Source: Candidatus Krumholzibacteriota bacterium (GTDB taxonomy: Bacteria; Krumholzibacteriota; Krumholzibacteriia; Krumholzibacteriales; Krumholzibacteriaceae). From it: a DNA stretch of 64,000 bases. Numbering within the stretch: position 1 is the stretch's first letter; every line of letters begins with the position of its first letter. Shown here in pieces: positions 44,468 through 52,881 of the stretch. The notes under the pieces were generated by a model that did no database searches, was not told the DNA's origin, and worked only from the letters and a program-made list of their open reading frames with translations. Position numbers and translations under genes: made by a program. The stretch is from NCBI GenBank assembly GCA_016933255.1, contig JAFGBF010000024.1, positions 1 to 64,000 of the forward strand, in the 5' to 3' direction.

Positions 44468-46198
44468 CTACCGGATGATCATGAATTTTCCTGTCTCTAA
44501 TCTGATTCCGATCTGCATCCGATAGAAATACACTCCTGGCTGAAGTCCTGAAGCATTGAAAAAAGCGGAGTGCGTTCCTGCTTCGTTCCAACCGATAGGC
44601 TGGAATCTGACCTTGCGCCCCGAGAGATCATATACCGAAAGGCTTACATCCTCCCGGCGATCGATCGAATAATCGATCCGGGTCGATCTGCTGAACGGGT
44701 TTGGATAGACGGTGACCGGCACGCTCGGGACCGGCGCGTCTTCAGCGTCTGTCTGAGCACTGAAAACTTCTATCCTGATATTCGCGGCAGAGCCGATTCC
44801 GCTATCCTTGACTGCCCTTGCGGTTATAACGTGTTCGCCGATCGGCATCCTGCTCCAGTCGAATCTGTACGGCCAGTCGGTATCCTCCCCGAGTTTTATC
44901 CAGTCGGAAAAAAATTCAACCTTCTCAACTGTCCCTGAAATCACCGAAATATCGACTTCAAAACAGGCAGTATCGATAATCGAATATTCCGCACCGTTTT
45001 CAGGACTGGTTATCGTGATCAGAGGCAGATCGTCCCCGTCGGGATATACGCTGAGATCATGCGAAGCATTGATGGATGAACCCGGTATAGCGGGAAGACC
45101 CAGAAGATCAAGGGCGAGGTTTCCCGTGCCTGCGTTCCTGATCGGCTGCGGTACGCTCAGATAATCGGGCCTCGTATCGCCCGGATCCAGACGGCTCGGA
45201 ATATTCAGCATATAGAGATCCGCGCCGGCCGGGACGCCCGGACCCCACAGATATACCGGGACGGTATAATTTTCCGGGATCGCAGGATCGGAGTGGTCGG
45301 TCCCAATCCCCCCATGGTCGGATGTCAGGATAACAGCCGTCCGCCCCTGAAAGGCAGGATCACTTTCGACAAGATCGAATATCCTGCCGATCTGACAGTC
45401 AATATCCTTGACTGCGTCCAGATACTCTATGCTGTTCCAGCCGTACAAATGGCCTGCGGCATCAGGATCACCGTAGTGCAGGAAACTGTATGGATAGACC
45501 CCTGTCGCCATAGCGGAAAGGAGAGAATCGGTGAGCGACACGATATCGACCAGAAAAATATATCTGTCTATCTTGTCCCGGCCGTCATCAGTACCGACGG
45601 TATCGACAGCCCCGTTTGTCTCATTCCAGCTCCTGTCTATAAGCGCGAATTTTTCCTTCGTGGTGTACAGCCCCGCTTTCAGTCCATGATCGTTTACTAC
45701 ATCAAATGCGCTGGCGACATAAGAACCGTGCGTTTCAGCGACAGTGCTTCCATCATCAAAATTGAAATCGACGCTGTGTCCCTCAGGGCCGAGGACCCCC
45801 CTGCCGGTGACCATACAGATATGATTGGGGAGAGTGACTGTGATATCGTAATCTGCCCGCGCGTTGTCGGTGATGCTCCCTTCGACCCTCATGCGGAAAA
45901 TATTCGGCGCGTTCAGGGGGCCAAGGATAGAAACGGCATCGGGGCGGAGGCCGTCGACGCTTATGTGGATCAGATATTCGACCGGAACAGCCGATTCTGA
46001 GTTTGAGGCAAAAGTCTTCTGCGTTACGAAGCTGCTGGACGAACCGAACGGTTTTCCCGCTTCAGCCCCGTCTGCCGAAACGAACCCGATCATTATAATC
46101 AGGATCAAAATGACTGCAGCACTCGGGGATGCCGGAGACGAGTCTCTGAAATATCTTTTCAAGATCTTTCCTGCCAAGAAACCTGACCCACCTGTCAA
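44468..46198 (-). CDS. Secreted alkaline-phosphatase-superfamily phosphodiesterase with C-terminal sorting domain
   Basis: 576 residues from TTG 46198; start is uncertain, with no strong SD. The signal/anchor helix is near residues 28-45. The type I phosphodiesterase/nucleotide pyrophosphatase core runs from about 60 to 385: HISVDGLRPDAVSILG, a nucleophile Thr in YDITVTLPNHICMVTGRG, HYGDPDAAGHLYGW, LTSDHGGIGTDHSDP with metal-binding Asp and His. An Ig-like domain (about 395-475) and the FCB sorting domain (SVPVTVYPNPFSRSTRIDYSI, YDLSGRKVRF, PGVYFYRMQIG) follow. It would cleave phosphodiester or phosphonate bonds outside the cell; substrate unknown. Confidence 0.87.
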   Translation of the reverse strand: MTGGSGFLAGKILKRYFRDSSPASPSAAVILILIIMIGFVSADGAEAGKPFGSSSSFVTQKTFASNSESAVPVEYLIHISVDGLRPDAVSILGPLNAPNIFRMRVEGSITDNARADYDITVTLPNHICMVTGRGVLGPEGHSVDFNFDDGSTVAETHGSYVASAFDVVNDHGLKAGLYTTKEKFALIDRSWNETNGAVDTVGTDDGRDKIDRYIFLVDIVSLTDSLLSAMATGVYPYSFLHYGDPDAAGHLYGWNSIEYLDAVKDIDCQIGRIFDLVESDPAFQGRTAVILTSDHGGIGTDHSDPAIPENYTVPVYLWGPGVPAGADLYMLNIPSRLDPGDTRPDYLSVPQPIRNAGTGNLALDLLGLPAIPGSSINASHDLSVYPDGDDLPLITITSPENGAEYSIIDTACFEVDISVISGTVEKVEFFSDWIKLGEDTDWPYRFDWSRMPIGEHVITARAVKDSGIGSAANIRIEVFSAQTDAEDAPVPSVPVTVYPNPFSRSTRIDYSIDRREDVSLSVYDLSGRKVRFQPIGWNEAGTHSAFFNASGLQPGVYFYRMQIGIRLETGKFMIIR

Positions 46199-46354
46199 AC
46201 CTGGATGTCACTACCGGGCCTGCTACATATCGTGTCTTGATTATATACCCGGCAGGCTGCCGTGTCAAATTTCCCAGGTGCGCACCACTGCATTGAGAAC
46301 AGCAGCGTCGAAACACGCCGGTTCACTTTTGCGAAGGGTCTTCGTCAATCTCTA

Positions 46355-49300
46355 TTAATCGCATACGGCTCGGACTGCCGGGCTCTCGTCCCCGCCTTCG
46401 GTCCTTGCTATGATCCACTCATAAATAATCGGCAGCACGACCAGCGTTATCAGCGTAGAGGAAAGAAGCCCTCCTATGACCACTATCGCCAGAGGCTTCT
46501 GTATTTCCGAACCGGTGCTGGCTGCCGCCGCTAGCGGCAGCAGCCCCATAGCGGTCGTTATCGTTGTCATAAGTACCGGCCTTAGTTTTGACGAACACCC
46601 CTCGACTACCGCTTCTCTGAGTACCATGCCTTTTTTCCTGAGATGATCGAAACGCGAAACCAGAACAAGACCGTCGGTAAGAGCGATCCCGAACAGGGCT
46701 ATAAAACCGATCGAGGAAGGAATACTCACATTTCCCCTGAAAAGGAGCAGAGCGAAGACCCCTCCCACCATCGCGAGCGGAATGTTGATCATGATGAGCA
46801 GGACATCCCTCAGCGAGCCAAAAAGACTGTACAGCATCATGAGGACAAGCAGCAGAGTAATCGGTATTATGATCGCGAGCCTTCTGTCCGCTGCTTCATG
46901 CAGTTCGAACTGGCCGCCCCACGCGAGCCTGTATCCGGAAGGGATCTCTACGCTCCCCGCGACCGTTTTTTGAGCTTCGCGGACGAATCCGCCAGCGTCA
47001 CGGCCGCGCACGTTGCACTGTACCGAAATATACCGCCTGGTATCCTCCCTGCTGATCTGTCTGAGACCTGTAACGGTCTTTATATGCGCAAGTTCCTTCA
47101 GAGGCAGATTGTATCCCTCCGGCGTGCTGATAAGCAGATCCTCGATCGCCCTTATGTTATGGCGGTAATTCTCTTCGAACCTGACCGTGATTCCGAATAT
47201 CTTTTCATCCTCGAAGACCTTGCCGACCTCCTCCCCCTCGACCGCGCTCTGTACGGTATGCTGGACCTGATAATTACTCAGTCCATGGCGGGCTATCGCC
47301 TCCTTGTCCATTTCTATCTGCAGCTGGGTCTGCCCGTCCACCTGCTCTATCCTCAAATCGGCGACTCCGTTCAGATACGAAATAACCGACCGGATCTCCT
47401 CGGCCTTCGTTTTGAGTACTGTCATATCGTGGCCGAACAGTTTCGCGGATACGGTAGAACCGGCTCCGCCCACAAGGCCGTCTATCTCGTGTTTGACAGG
47501 CTGGGAAAAGCTGATCGAGACTCCAGGGTATCCTTCCAGACGCTTATCGATCCTTTCCACGAGTTTTTCCTGGGTATCAAAGTCATTCCAGTCACTTCTC
47601 GGTTTCAGAGTCACTGTAATACACGCGTAATTGGTATGATGCATATGGGGGCCAACTTCTCCGTAGCCTATATCGGCAAGAACTTCATCTACCTCCGGAA
47701 AACTCAGGATATCTTCAGAGATCTTGCCGGTCATATCGCTAATCTCCCGCAGTGATATGTTCGGATTCATATATGCCAGCAGCTGGATCGATCCCTCCTG
47801 CAGGGTCGGCACGAATTCTCTTCCAAGGAAGCTGAATGAAAGGATCCCGGCTGCCACAAAAACGACCATCGTTATTATGACGGCCTTTTTTCGGCCAAGG
47901 GAATAATGCAGAAGCACTATATACCGCTTCATGATGGCAGGGGGGACTGATCTTCCTTTTTTACATCCGAGTCTCTTTCTGTTCAGCACGCGGTAGAAGA
48001 CCGGGGCGATGATAAGCGCGTAGATGAGCGAGCCGATCATCGTCGTCGAAACGGCGAAAGCCAGCGGCCTGAACATCTTTCCTTCTACCCCTCCGAGTGA
48101 AAATATCGGAAGGAATACAATGACTATGATAAGGGCTGCAAAAAATATCGGGCGCCCGACCTCGCCGGCAGCCGCCATGATGCTGTCGTTTATCGATGAT
48201 CCCTTTTCGCGGCGGTCGCAGGCGGAGAAGATCTTTTCCACCATTATAATAGTGGCATCGACAATCATACCCAATGCTATCGCCACACCGCCGAAAGAGA
48301 TAAGATCGCCCGGTATCCCGCTGCGATACATCGCTATGAAAGCGAACAAAGTGGAAAATGGCAGTGAACACAGGACTATAAGAGCATTTCTGAAGTCGCC
48401 CAGGAAGAAAAACGACACGGCGCAGACGAGGATCAGGCCCAGCAGAAGAGAATTCCTGACGGTATTGATACTGTTTCTCACGAGCGCAGACTGGTCGTAA
48501 AAGATGACTATCTTCACTCCATCTGGTAATGTCCCGTTTATCTGCCCTATCCTCTGGCTTAGGTTCTTGATCACTTCTGATGAATTAGCCCCGTGAACTT
48601 TATATACGCTCCCCGTGACTACCTCTTTCGAGCCGTTTAGGATTCCCACTCCCCTTCTGAAAGCGTCGCCGAACTCGACCGACGCAACATTCTTTACATA
48701 GATCGCTTTTCCCTCGCGGGCGCAGATCACCGTATTTTCGATATCATCGATCGTGTCTATCAGCCCCAGGGTCCGGACGATAAACTCCTCGGATCCGTTT
48801 TCGATGATCCCGGCTCCCAGATTGAGGTTGTTTTTTCTGACAGCCTCGCTGACATCCTCCAGCGTCAGCCCGTACTCAAGAAGCATCCGCGGAAAGACCT
48901 GAATCTGGTATTGCCTGAGATGCCCCCCCTGGCTTATCACCTTTGCGACACCGGGAACCGTCTGCAGATCCCTCTTTATAACCCAGTCCTGAAGCGTCCG
49001 CAGCTCGGTCGTACCGGATACATCCGACTCCAGGTAATAGATCAGTATATTGCCCATTCCGCTGGCGACAGCGCCCATTTCCAGGCCGTGCGGAATAGAG
49101 ACACCTTCGAGGATCCCCTCTTCGGCTTCTTTGATCCTCTCCGATACAAGCTGGCGGGCATGATATATATCGATTCCGTCTTCAAAGTATATGTTCACGG
49201 TTGAAAGTCCCAGAGACGAGATCGATCGTATCTTCTCTACCCCCGGGATTCCTCTCATCGCCGATTCGACCGGGCGCGTCACGAACTGCTCCGCCTCTTC

Positions 49301-49474
49301 GGCAGCCATTCCCTCAAGCTCGGCAAAGACCTGCACGAGGTTGGGACTGATATCGGGAAAGGCGTCTACGGGCATCCTGTAGAGCGACACAGCGCCAGCA
49401 GCACAGACCCCGAGAAATATCAATACTACGAACCATTTGTGTCCAAGTGATATCTGAATAATTTTCTCGATCAT
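46355..49474 (-). CDS. Heavy-metal efflux RND permease (CzcA/CusA family)
   Basis: 1039 residues, 12 helices and two large periplasmic loops. HME-family blocks: YRMPVDAFPDISPNLVQVF, GVEKIRSISSLGLSTVNIYFED, VRKNNLNLGAGIIENGSEEFIVR, and the TM4 motif GMIVDATIIMVEK. The VDA form of that motif is closer to Cu/Ag-type (CusA) than to the DGA of divalent-metal pumps, but this is not decisive. It is the inner-membrane proton-driven pump of a tripartite exporter, with the MFP and outer-membrane genes upstream in the same operon and a His/Cys-rich small protein at the operon head. Confidence 0.93.
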   Translation of the reverse strand: MIEKIIQISLGHKWFVVLIFLGVCAAGAVSLYRMPVDAFPDISPNLVQVFAELEGMAAEEAEQFVTRPVESAMRGIPGVEKIRSISSLGLSTVNIYFEDGIDIYHARQLVSERIKEAEEGILEGVSIPHGLEMGAVASGMGNILIYYLESDVSGTTELRTLQDWVIKRDLQTVPGVAKVISQGGHLRQYQIQVFPRMLLEYGLTLEDVSEAVRKNNLNLGAGIIENGSEEFIVRTLGLIDTIDDIENTVICAREGKAIYVKNVASVEFGDAFRRGVGILNGSKEVVTGSVYKVHGANSSEVIKNLSQRIGQINGTLPDGVKIVIFYDQSALVRNSINTVRNSLLLGLILVCAVSFFFLGDFRNALIVLCSLPFSTLFAFIAMYRSGIPGDLISFGGVAIALGMIVDATIIMVEKIFSACDRREKGSSINDSIMAAAGEVGRPIFFAALIIVIVFLPIFSLGGVEGKMFRPLAFAVSTTMIGSLIYALIIAPVFYRVLNRKRLGCKKGRSVPPAIMKRYIVLLHYSLGRKKAVIITMVVFVAAGILSFSFLGREFVPTLQEGSIQLLAYMNPNISLREISDMTGKISEDILSFPEVDEVLADIGYGEVGPHMHHTNYACITVTLKPRSDWNDFDTQEKLVERIDKRLEGYPGVSISFSQPVKHEIDGLVGGAGSTVSAKLFGHDMTVLKTKAEEIRSVISYLNGVADLRIEQVDGQTQLQIEMDKEAIARHGLSNYQVQHTVQSAVEGEEVGKVFEDEKIFGITVRFEENYRHNIRAIEDLLISTPEGYNLPLKELAHIKTVTGLRQISREDTRRYISVQCNVRGRDAGGFVREAQKTVAGSVEIPSGYRLAWGGQFELHEAADRRLAIIIPITLLLVLMMLYSLFGSLRDVLLIMINIPLAMVGGVFALLLFRGNVSIPSSIGFIALFGIALTDGLVLVSRFDHLRKKGMVLREAVVEGCSSKLRPVLMTTITTAMGLLPLAAAASTGSEIQKPLAIVVIGGLLSSTLITLVVLPIIYEWIIARTEGGDESPAVRAVCD

Positions 49475-49494
49475 TCGGTTTCAACTCCATCGGG

Positions 49495-50781
49495 TTAATG
49501 AGCATGATCCTGGCAGGTCAGGACTCCGTTTTCACCTTTTTCGAGTTCGGCTTTCAGGCGAAAGTTGTTTTTTGTCACAACCGATTCACCGGGGCTCAAC
49601 CCCCCGAGGATCTCGACGAATCCATCGTTAGAATATCCGGTTTGGACAGGCCGCATTTCGAACCCGTGTTCATCCTTCACGAAAACGCAAAGCCTGTCAT
49701 TTATGCTCAGGAGGATCTCTCTTGCGACCATCACTTCGGCGATATGCCCGGCAATTACGATCTCTCCGTTAACAAATGCGCCCGGCCGCAGTTTCCCTGA
49801 AGAATTGTCCAGCACCGCCCTTGCAAGCGCCGTCCTGGTCCTCTCGTCGATGACAGGGTCGATGTAGCTGATCTCGCCGTAAGCAGTATCCGTCCCCGAT
49901 CTGGATCCTATCGAGACCTTCTGGCCCTGTTCGATTATTCCTATATCTGCCTGCTGGATCGCAAAATCGACCCAGACTGTCCCGAGATCGGCAACGACAA
50001 AAACATCCTCTTCTGCCGTGACAGCCTCTCCGATGACAATATGCTTTTCGATGATCGTCCCGTCGAAAGGAGCCCTGATATCAAAAACCGTAAACATTTC
50101 GGCTGATTCAGAGTGCAGCCGATCGAGATGTTCCCGGCTGAAGCCGAGAGCGCGAAGTTTCTGTTCGGCGCTTCGCAAGGCAATCTTTGCTTCGGCCAGG
50201 GCTTTTCTTGCGTCGAGGTATTCCTGCTCGGAAGAGATCTTCTCTTTCCATAGTCTTTCTTCACGATGAGAGATCGATTCCGCCAGCTCGAACCGTTCTA
50301 TGGAAGCGAGGTAGGATGCTTTTGCGTCTGCAAGTTCGCGGCTTTCCAGGGAAGCCATGACCTGCCCGCTGACCACGCGATCGCCGAGCCTGCTTTCTAC
50401 TCCGGTCACTACGCCCGGCACCCGGGGGACTATATGAGCCAGACGTTCGGCGTTTAACACGATCTCACCGGGGACTGTCCTTCGGAGATCAAATTCTCCC
50501 GGGCCGGCTATTTCGGTCTCGATCCCGAATTTGATGATATTTTCATCCGACATATGCACGACCAGTTCTTCTCCGGATTCTTCGTGCTCCCCGGTTTCTC
50601 CCGGCTCCGCAAAGGTCTGCCCGTGGTCATGGCCGCCGCTTTCCATACCTTCTGCATCCACCTGGTGCACCTCACCCTCACCCTGTTCATCGTTCGATTC
50701 CGATTTCGGCTTTGTGCAGAAACCGATCATAATCAAGAGAACCATCGCGCTTGTCAGCATTATCAGTTTCCGGATCGTCAT
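49495..50781 (-). CDS. Periplasmic adaptor (CzcB/CusB-type membrane fusion protein)
   Basis: 428 residues. N-terminal helix or signal (KLIMLTSAMVLLIMIGFC, possible lipoprotein Cys22) is followed by a His/Glu/Asp-rich stretch (ESGGHDHGQTFAEPGETGEHEE) likely to collect metal. MFP core: IVLNAERLAHIVPRVPGVVTGVESRLGDRVVSGQ lipoyl half, coiled coil about 150-220, then IRAPFDGTIIEKHIVIGEAV. It bridges the RND pump and the outer-membrane channel. Its start overlaps the end of the channel gene by 4 bases (ATGA). Confidence 0.92.
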   Translation of the reverse strand: MTIRKLIMLTSAMVLLIMIGFCTKPKSESNDEQGEGEVHQVDAEGMESGGHDHGQTFAEPGETGEHEESGEELVVHMSDENIIKFGIETEIAGPGEFDLRRTVPGEIVLNAERLAHIVPRVPGVVTGVESRLGDRVVSGQVMASLESRELADAKASYLASIERFELAESISHREERLWKEKISSEQEYLDARKALAEAKIALRSAEQKLRALGFSREHLDRLHSESAEMFTVFDIRAPFDGTIIEKHIVIGEAVTAEEDVFVVADLGTVWVDFAIQQADIGIIEQGQKVSIGSRSGTDTAYGEISYIDPVIDERTRTALARAVLDNSSGKLRPGAFVNGEIVIAGHIAEVMVAREILLSINDRLCVFVKDEHGFEMRPVQTGYSNDGFVEILGGLSPGESVVTKNNFRLKAELEKGENGVLTCQDHAH

Positions 50782-52163
50782 TTGTTATCCTCACTTTTTA
50801 AATACGCGCATTCATCTATCGGACGGCCGATAAGCCGTTCGACATCCGTTTTTGCCTTATGATATTCGGCCAGCACTTCGATATACTGCATTTTGACTTT
50901 GAACAGCGTCCTCTGCGCGTCCAGAATATGCAGATAATCCAGTTTGCCCTCTTTGTAGCTGAGCATCGACGCGTCGAAAACGCTCTGAGCCCCGTGCAGG
51001 ACGTTGTCCCTGAGTTCCAGAGCTTCCATGCAGGCGCTGGAAAGATCGCTGTACGATCCGGCAAGTTCCGCGCGGACTCCTGTTTCTTCTGCTATCCGGC
51101 TTTCACGGGCTCCCGCCAGCTGATAGGCGGCGAGCAGTTTTCCCGCCTGGTTTCTGTTGGAAAGCTGAATCGGAAAGGATATCCCGAAAAGGAAGAGGTT
51201 TTCGCCAGTATCGTTATATTTTCTCATCCCTCCGCTCAATGTTATATCTGGAAAAGCTTTGGCATTTTCCAGATCAAGGGCGGCTTTTCGCCTGTCGATC
51301 TCCCCGGCCCACCTGGCAATCCCCGGATTTTCATTTACCAGACGGGCCAGATCATCAAACGGCGGCACCGGACAGATCATATCGAGATCTCCGGCGATAC
51401 CTGAAAAGACAGGATCATCGACGCTCCACGCCGAGCCCAGTTTCCTGCGGCTCAGCTCAAGTTCCCTGATCGCTCGCTGGTGCTCGATCTTTATCGTCGA
51501 ATGGGCGACTGAAGCCTTTGTTTTTTCAAGAGGGGAATCCTTGCCGGCATCTACTCTTCTTCCGACGACTCCGAGCAGCTCTTCAGACAGCCGCAGCAGT
51601 TCTTCGGTAAAATCCAGCTTTTGTCTCGAGGCCAACACCTCAATGAACGACTTTGTCACTTCGGTAAAAAGATCGAGCCTCACGCGCTCGTACTCCCATC
51701 CCGCCGCTGCGTTATCCAGAGAAGCGAGCCTTTCCCGCCTGTCCCGCTTTCCTCCAAGCTCGATCAGCCTGCTCAACTGTATTGTGAAGGCAGAACTCTC
51801 GAACTCCCGCTTATCGCCTGCGCCGCCGACATCCTCTGCTTCGAATACAAGTTCAGGATTCGGCCTGAGGGAAGCCTCAAGCTGCCTTGCCTCTGTTTCC
51901 CTGACCTTCCAGGAATACGCCTTCAGCCGCGGATTATGCATCAGCGCAAGAGCCAGCGCCTGCCGAAGTGTAAGAATTCCCGATGGGTCTGCTGCTTCCG
52001 CGTCCCTGGAAGCCTTACCTGGGTCTGCCGCCGGCTGGTAGGTTGAAAACCCCCTCCCAAGCGGCCTTGGCTCAGGGAACGCGACCCTTTCTCCGTGCCT
52101 AACGCACGCCGGGAGGGACAAGCCCTGGAAAAGGAGAAATATGATCATCAGTTTCTTACGCAT
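50778..52163 (-). CDS. TolC-family outer-membrane channel (CzcC-like)
   Basis: 461 residues. Signal peptide with possible lipoprotein Cys20 (LSLPAC). Two outer-membrane-efflux-protein repeats: LTLRQALALALMHNPRLKAYSWKVRETEARQLEASLRPNPEL and a second from about residue 285 (IDRRKAALDLENAKAFPDITLSGG). The long helical sections end in YKEGKLDYLHILDAQRTLFKVKMQYIEVLAEYHKAKTDVERLIG. Forms the trimeric exit duct of the metal exporter. It precedes the adaptor gene with a 4-base overlap. Confidence 0.92.
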   Translation of the reverse strand: MRKKLMIIFLLFQGLSLPACVRHGERVAFPEPRPLGRGFSTYQPAADPGKASRDAEAADPSGILTLRQALALALMHNPRLKAYSWKVRETEARQLEASLRPNPELVFEAEDVGGAGDKREFESSAFTIQLSRLIELGGKRDRRERLASLDNAAAGWEYERVRLDLFTEVTKSFIEVLASRQKLDFTEELLRLSEELLGVVGRRVDAGKDSPLEKTKASVAHSTIKIEHQRAIRELELSRRKLGSAWSVDDPVFSGIAGDLDMICPVPPFDDLARLVNENPGIARWAGEIDRRKAALDLENAKAFPDITLSGGMRKYNDTGENLFLFGISFPIQLSNRNQAGKLLAAYQLAGARESRIAEETGVRAELAGSYSDLSSACMEALELRDNVLHGAQSVFDASMLSYKEGKLDYLHILDAQRTLFKVKMQYIEVLAEYHKAKTDVERLIGRPIDECAYLKSEDNK

Positions 52164-52282
52164 ATCAACCTTCTAAACGGTTAAATCTACAAACCGGAGC
52201 GGAGCGGCAATAACGATGCGCTCCGATCCAGATGGAAAATTATTTGAATGGTTCAAATTGGAAAATTTGGCGGATCAGGGTA

Positions 52283-52708
52283 TCAGATCAGCATTACGAC
52301 AGAGCGCAGCGATTCCAGGGACAGGCATACAGCCGCCGAAGCAACGACAACAGGCTCGATTTCCCTGAATTGAAAACCTGCTGCGGCCTTTCCCGAAAGA
52401 GCGGTGACGGTCAGAGGGTTCTCGCCTGTCCTGGATCTATCGGACAGGGTAAAGACAAACTTTTCGTGGATGTGTAATTTTACGAATTCTCCGCTGCAAT
52501 TACGGCATTCATCCTGATGATGAGATCCGCACCCGTGACCTGAGCCGAAATGCTCATCGAGACCATGCGTATTGCATGATCCTTCGCATGAACTTCCGGC
52601 GATATCAGCATCAACACAGAATGGACAGAACGGCCCCCAGATAAACCAGCCCCCGAACAGGGAAACGGCAAGAAAGATAAACAAGGTCTTATGGAGGATC
52701 TTCTTCAT
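52283..52708 (-). CDS. His/Cys-rich small secreted protein at head of the metal efflux operon
   Basis: 141 residues. Signal or anchor helix (LFIFLAVSLFGGWFI). Residues 25-75 contain seven Cys and eight His (FCPFCVDAD, SSCEGSCNTHGLDEHFGSGHGCGSHHQDECRNC), a metal-binding stretch. The rest is a mixed region ending in a hydrophobic segment (PVVVASAAVCLSLESL) that could be a second membrane helix. Located 119 bases upstream of the channel gene on the same strand, it may capture the metal for the pump or sense it. It resembles no family recognised here. SD AAGATATG-like, weak. Confidence 0.7.
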   Translation of the reverse strand: MKKILHKTLFIFLAVSLFGGWFIWGPFCPFCVDADIAGSSCEGSCNTHGLDEHFGSGHGCGSHHQDECRNCSGEFVKLHIHEKFVFTLSDRSRTGENPLTVTALSGKAAAGFQFREIEPVVVASAAVCLSLESLRSVVMLI

Positions 52709-52763
52709 ATTTAATATTTCCGGTACCGGCCGCTCCCGGCGGTTCAGCCTCGCAGAATAACCC

Positions 52764-52784
52764 AGGCTGCTTTCGAAGCAGCCT
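52764..52784. terminator. Hairpin between the two efflux operons
   Basis: Perfect 9-bp stem AGGCTGCTT / AAGCAGCCT (52764-52772 with 52776-52784) with a 3-base loop. No T-tract. It lies downstream of the second RND gene on the minus strand and upstream of the His/Cys-rich gene. Confidence 0.5.
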
Positions 52785-52881
52785 CCTTACGCAATATACA
52801 TAAATCACGGCCCGATGTTCCAATTATTTGCTCATCTCGGCTCTGGCCGCCTGGAAAAAACCGATGCCCTCTCGGGCAGGC

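Noticed and set aside
46643-47755. 370-residue open frame on the plus strand
   Set aside because: Antisense to the CzcA-like gene; rich in Arg/His shadow composition.
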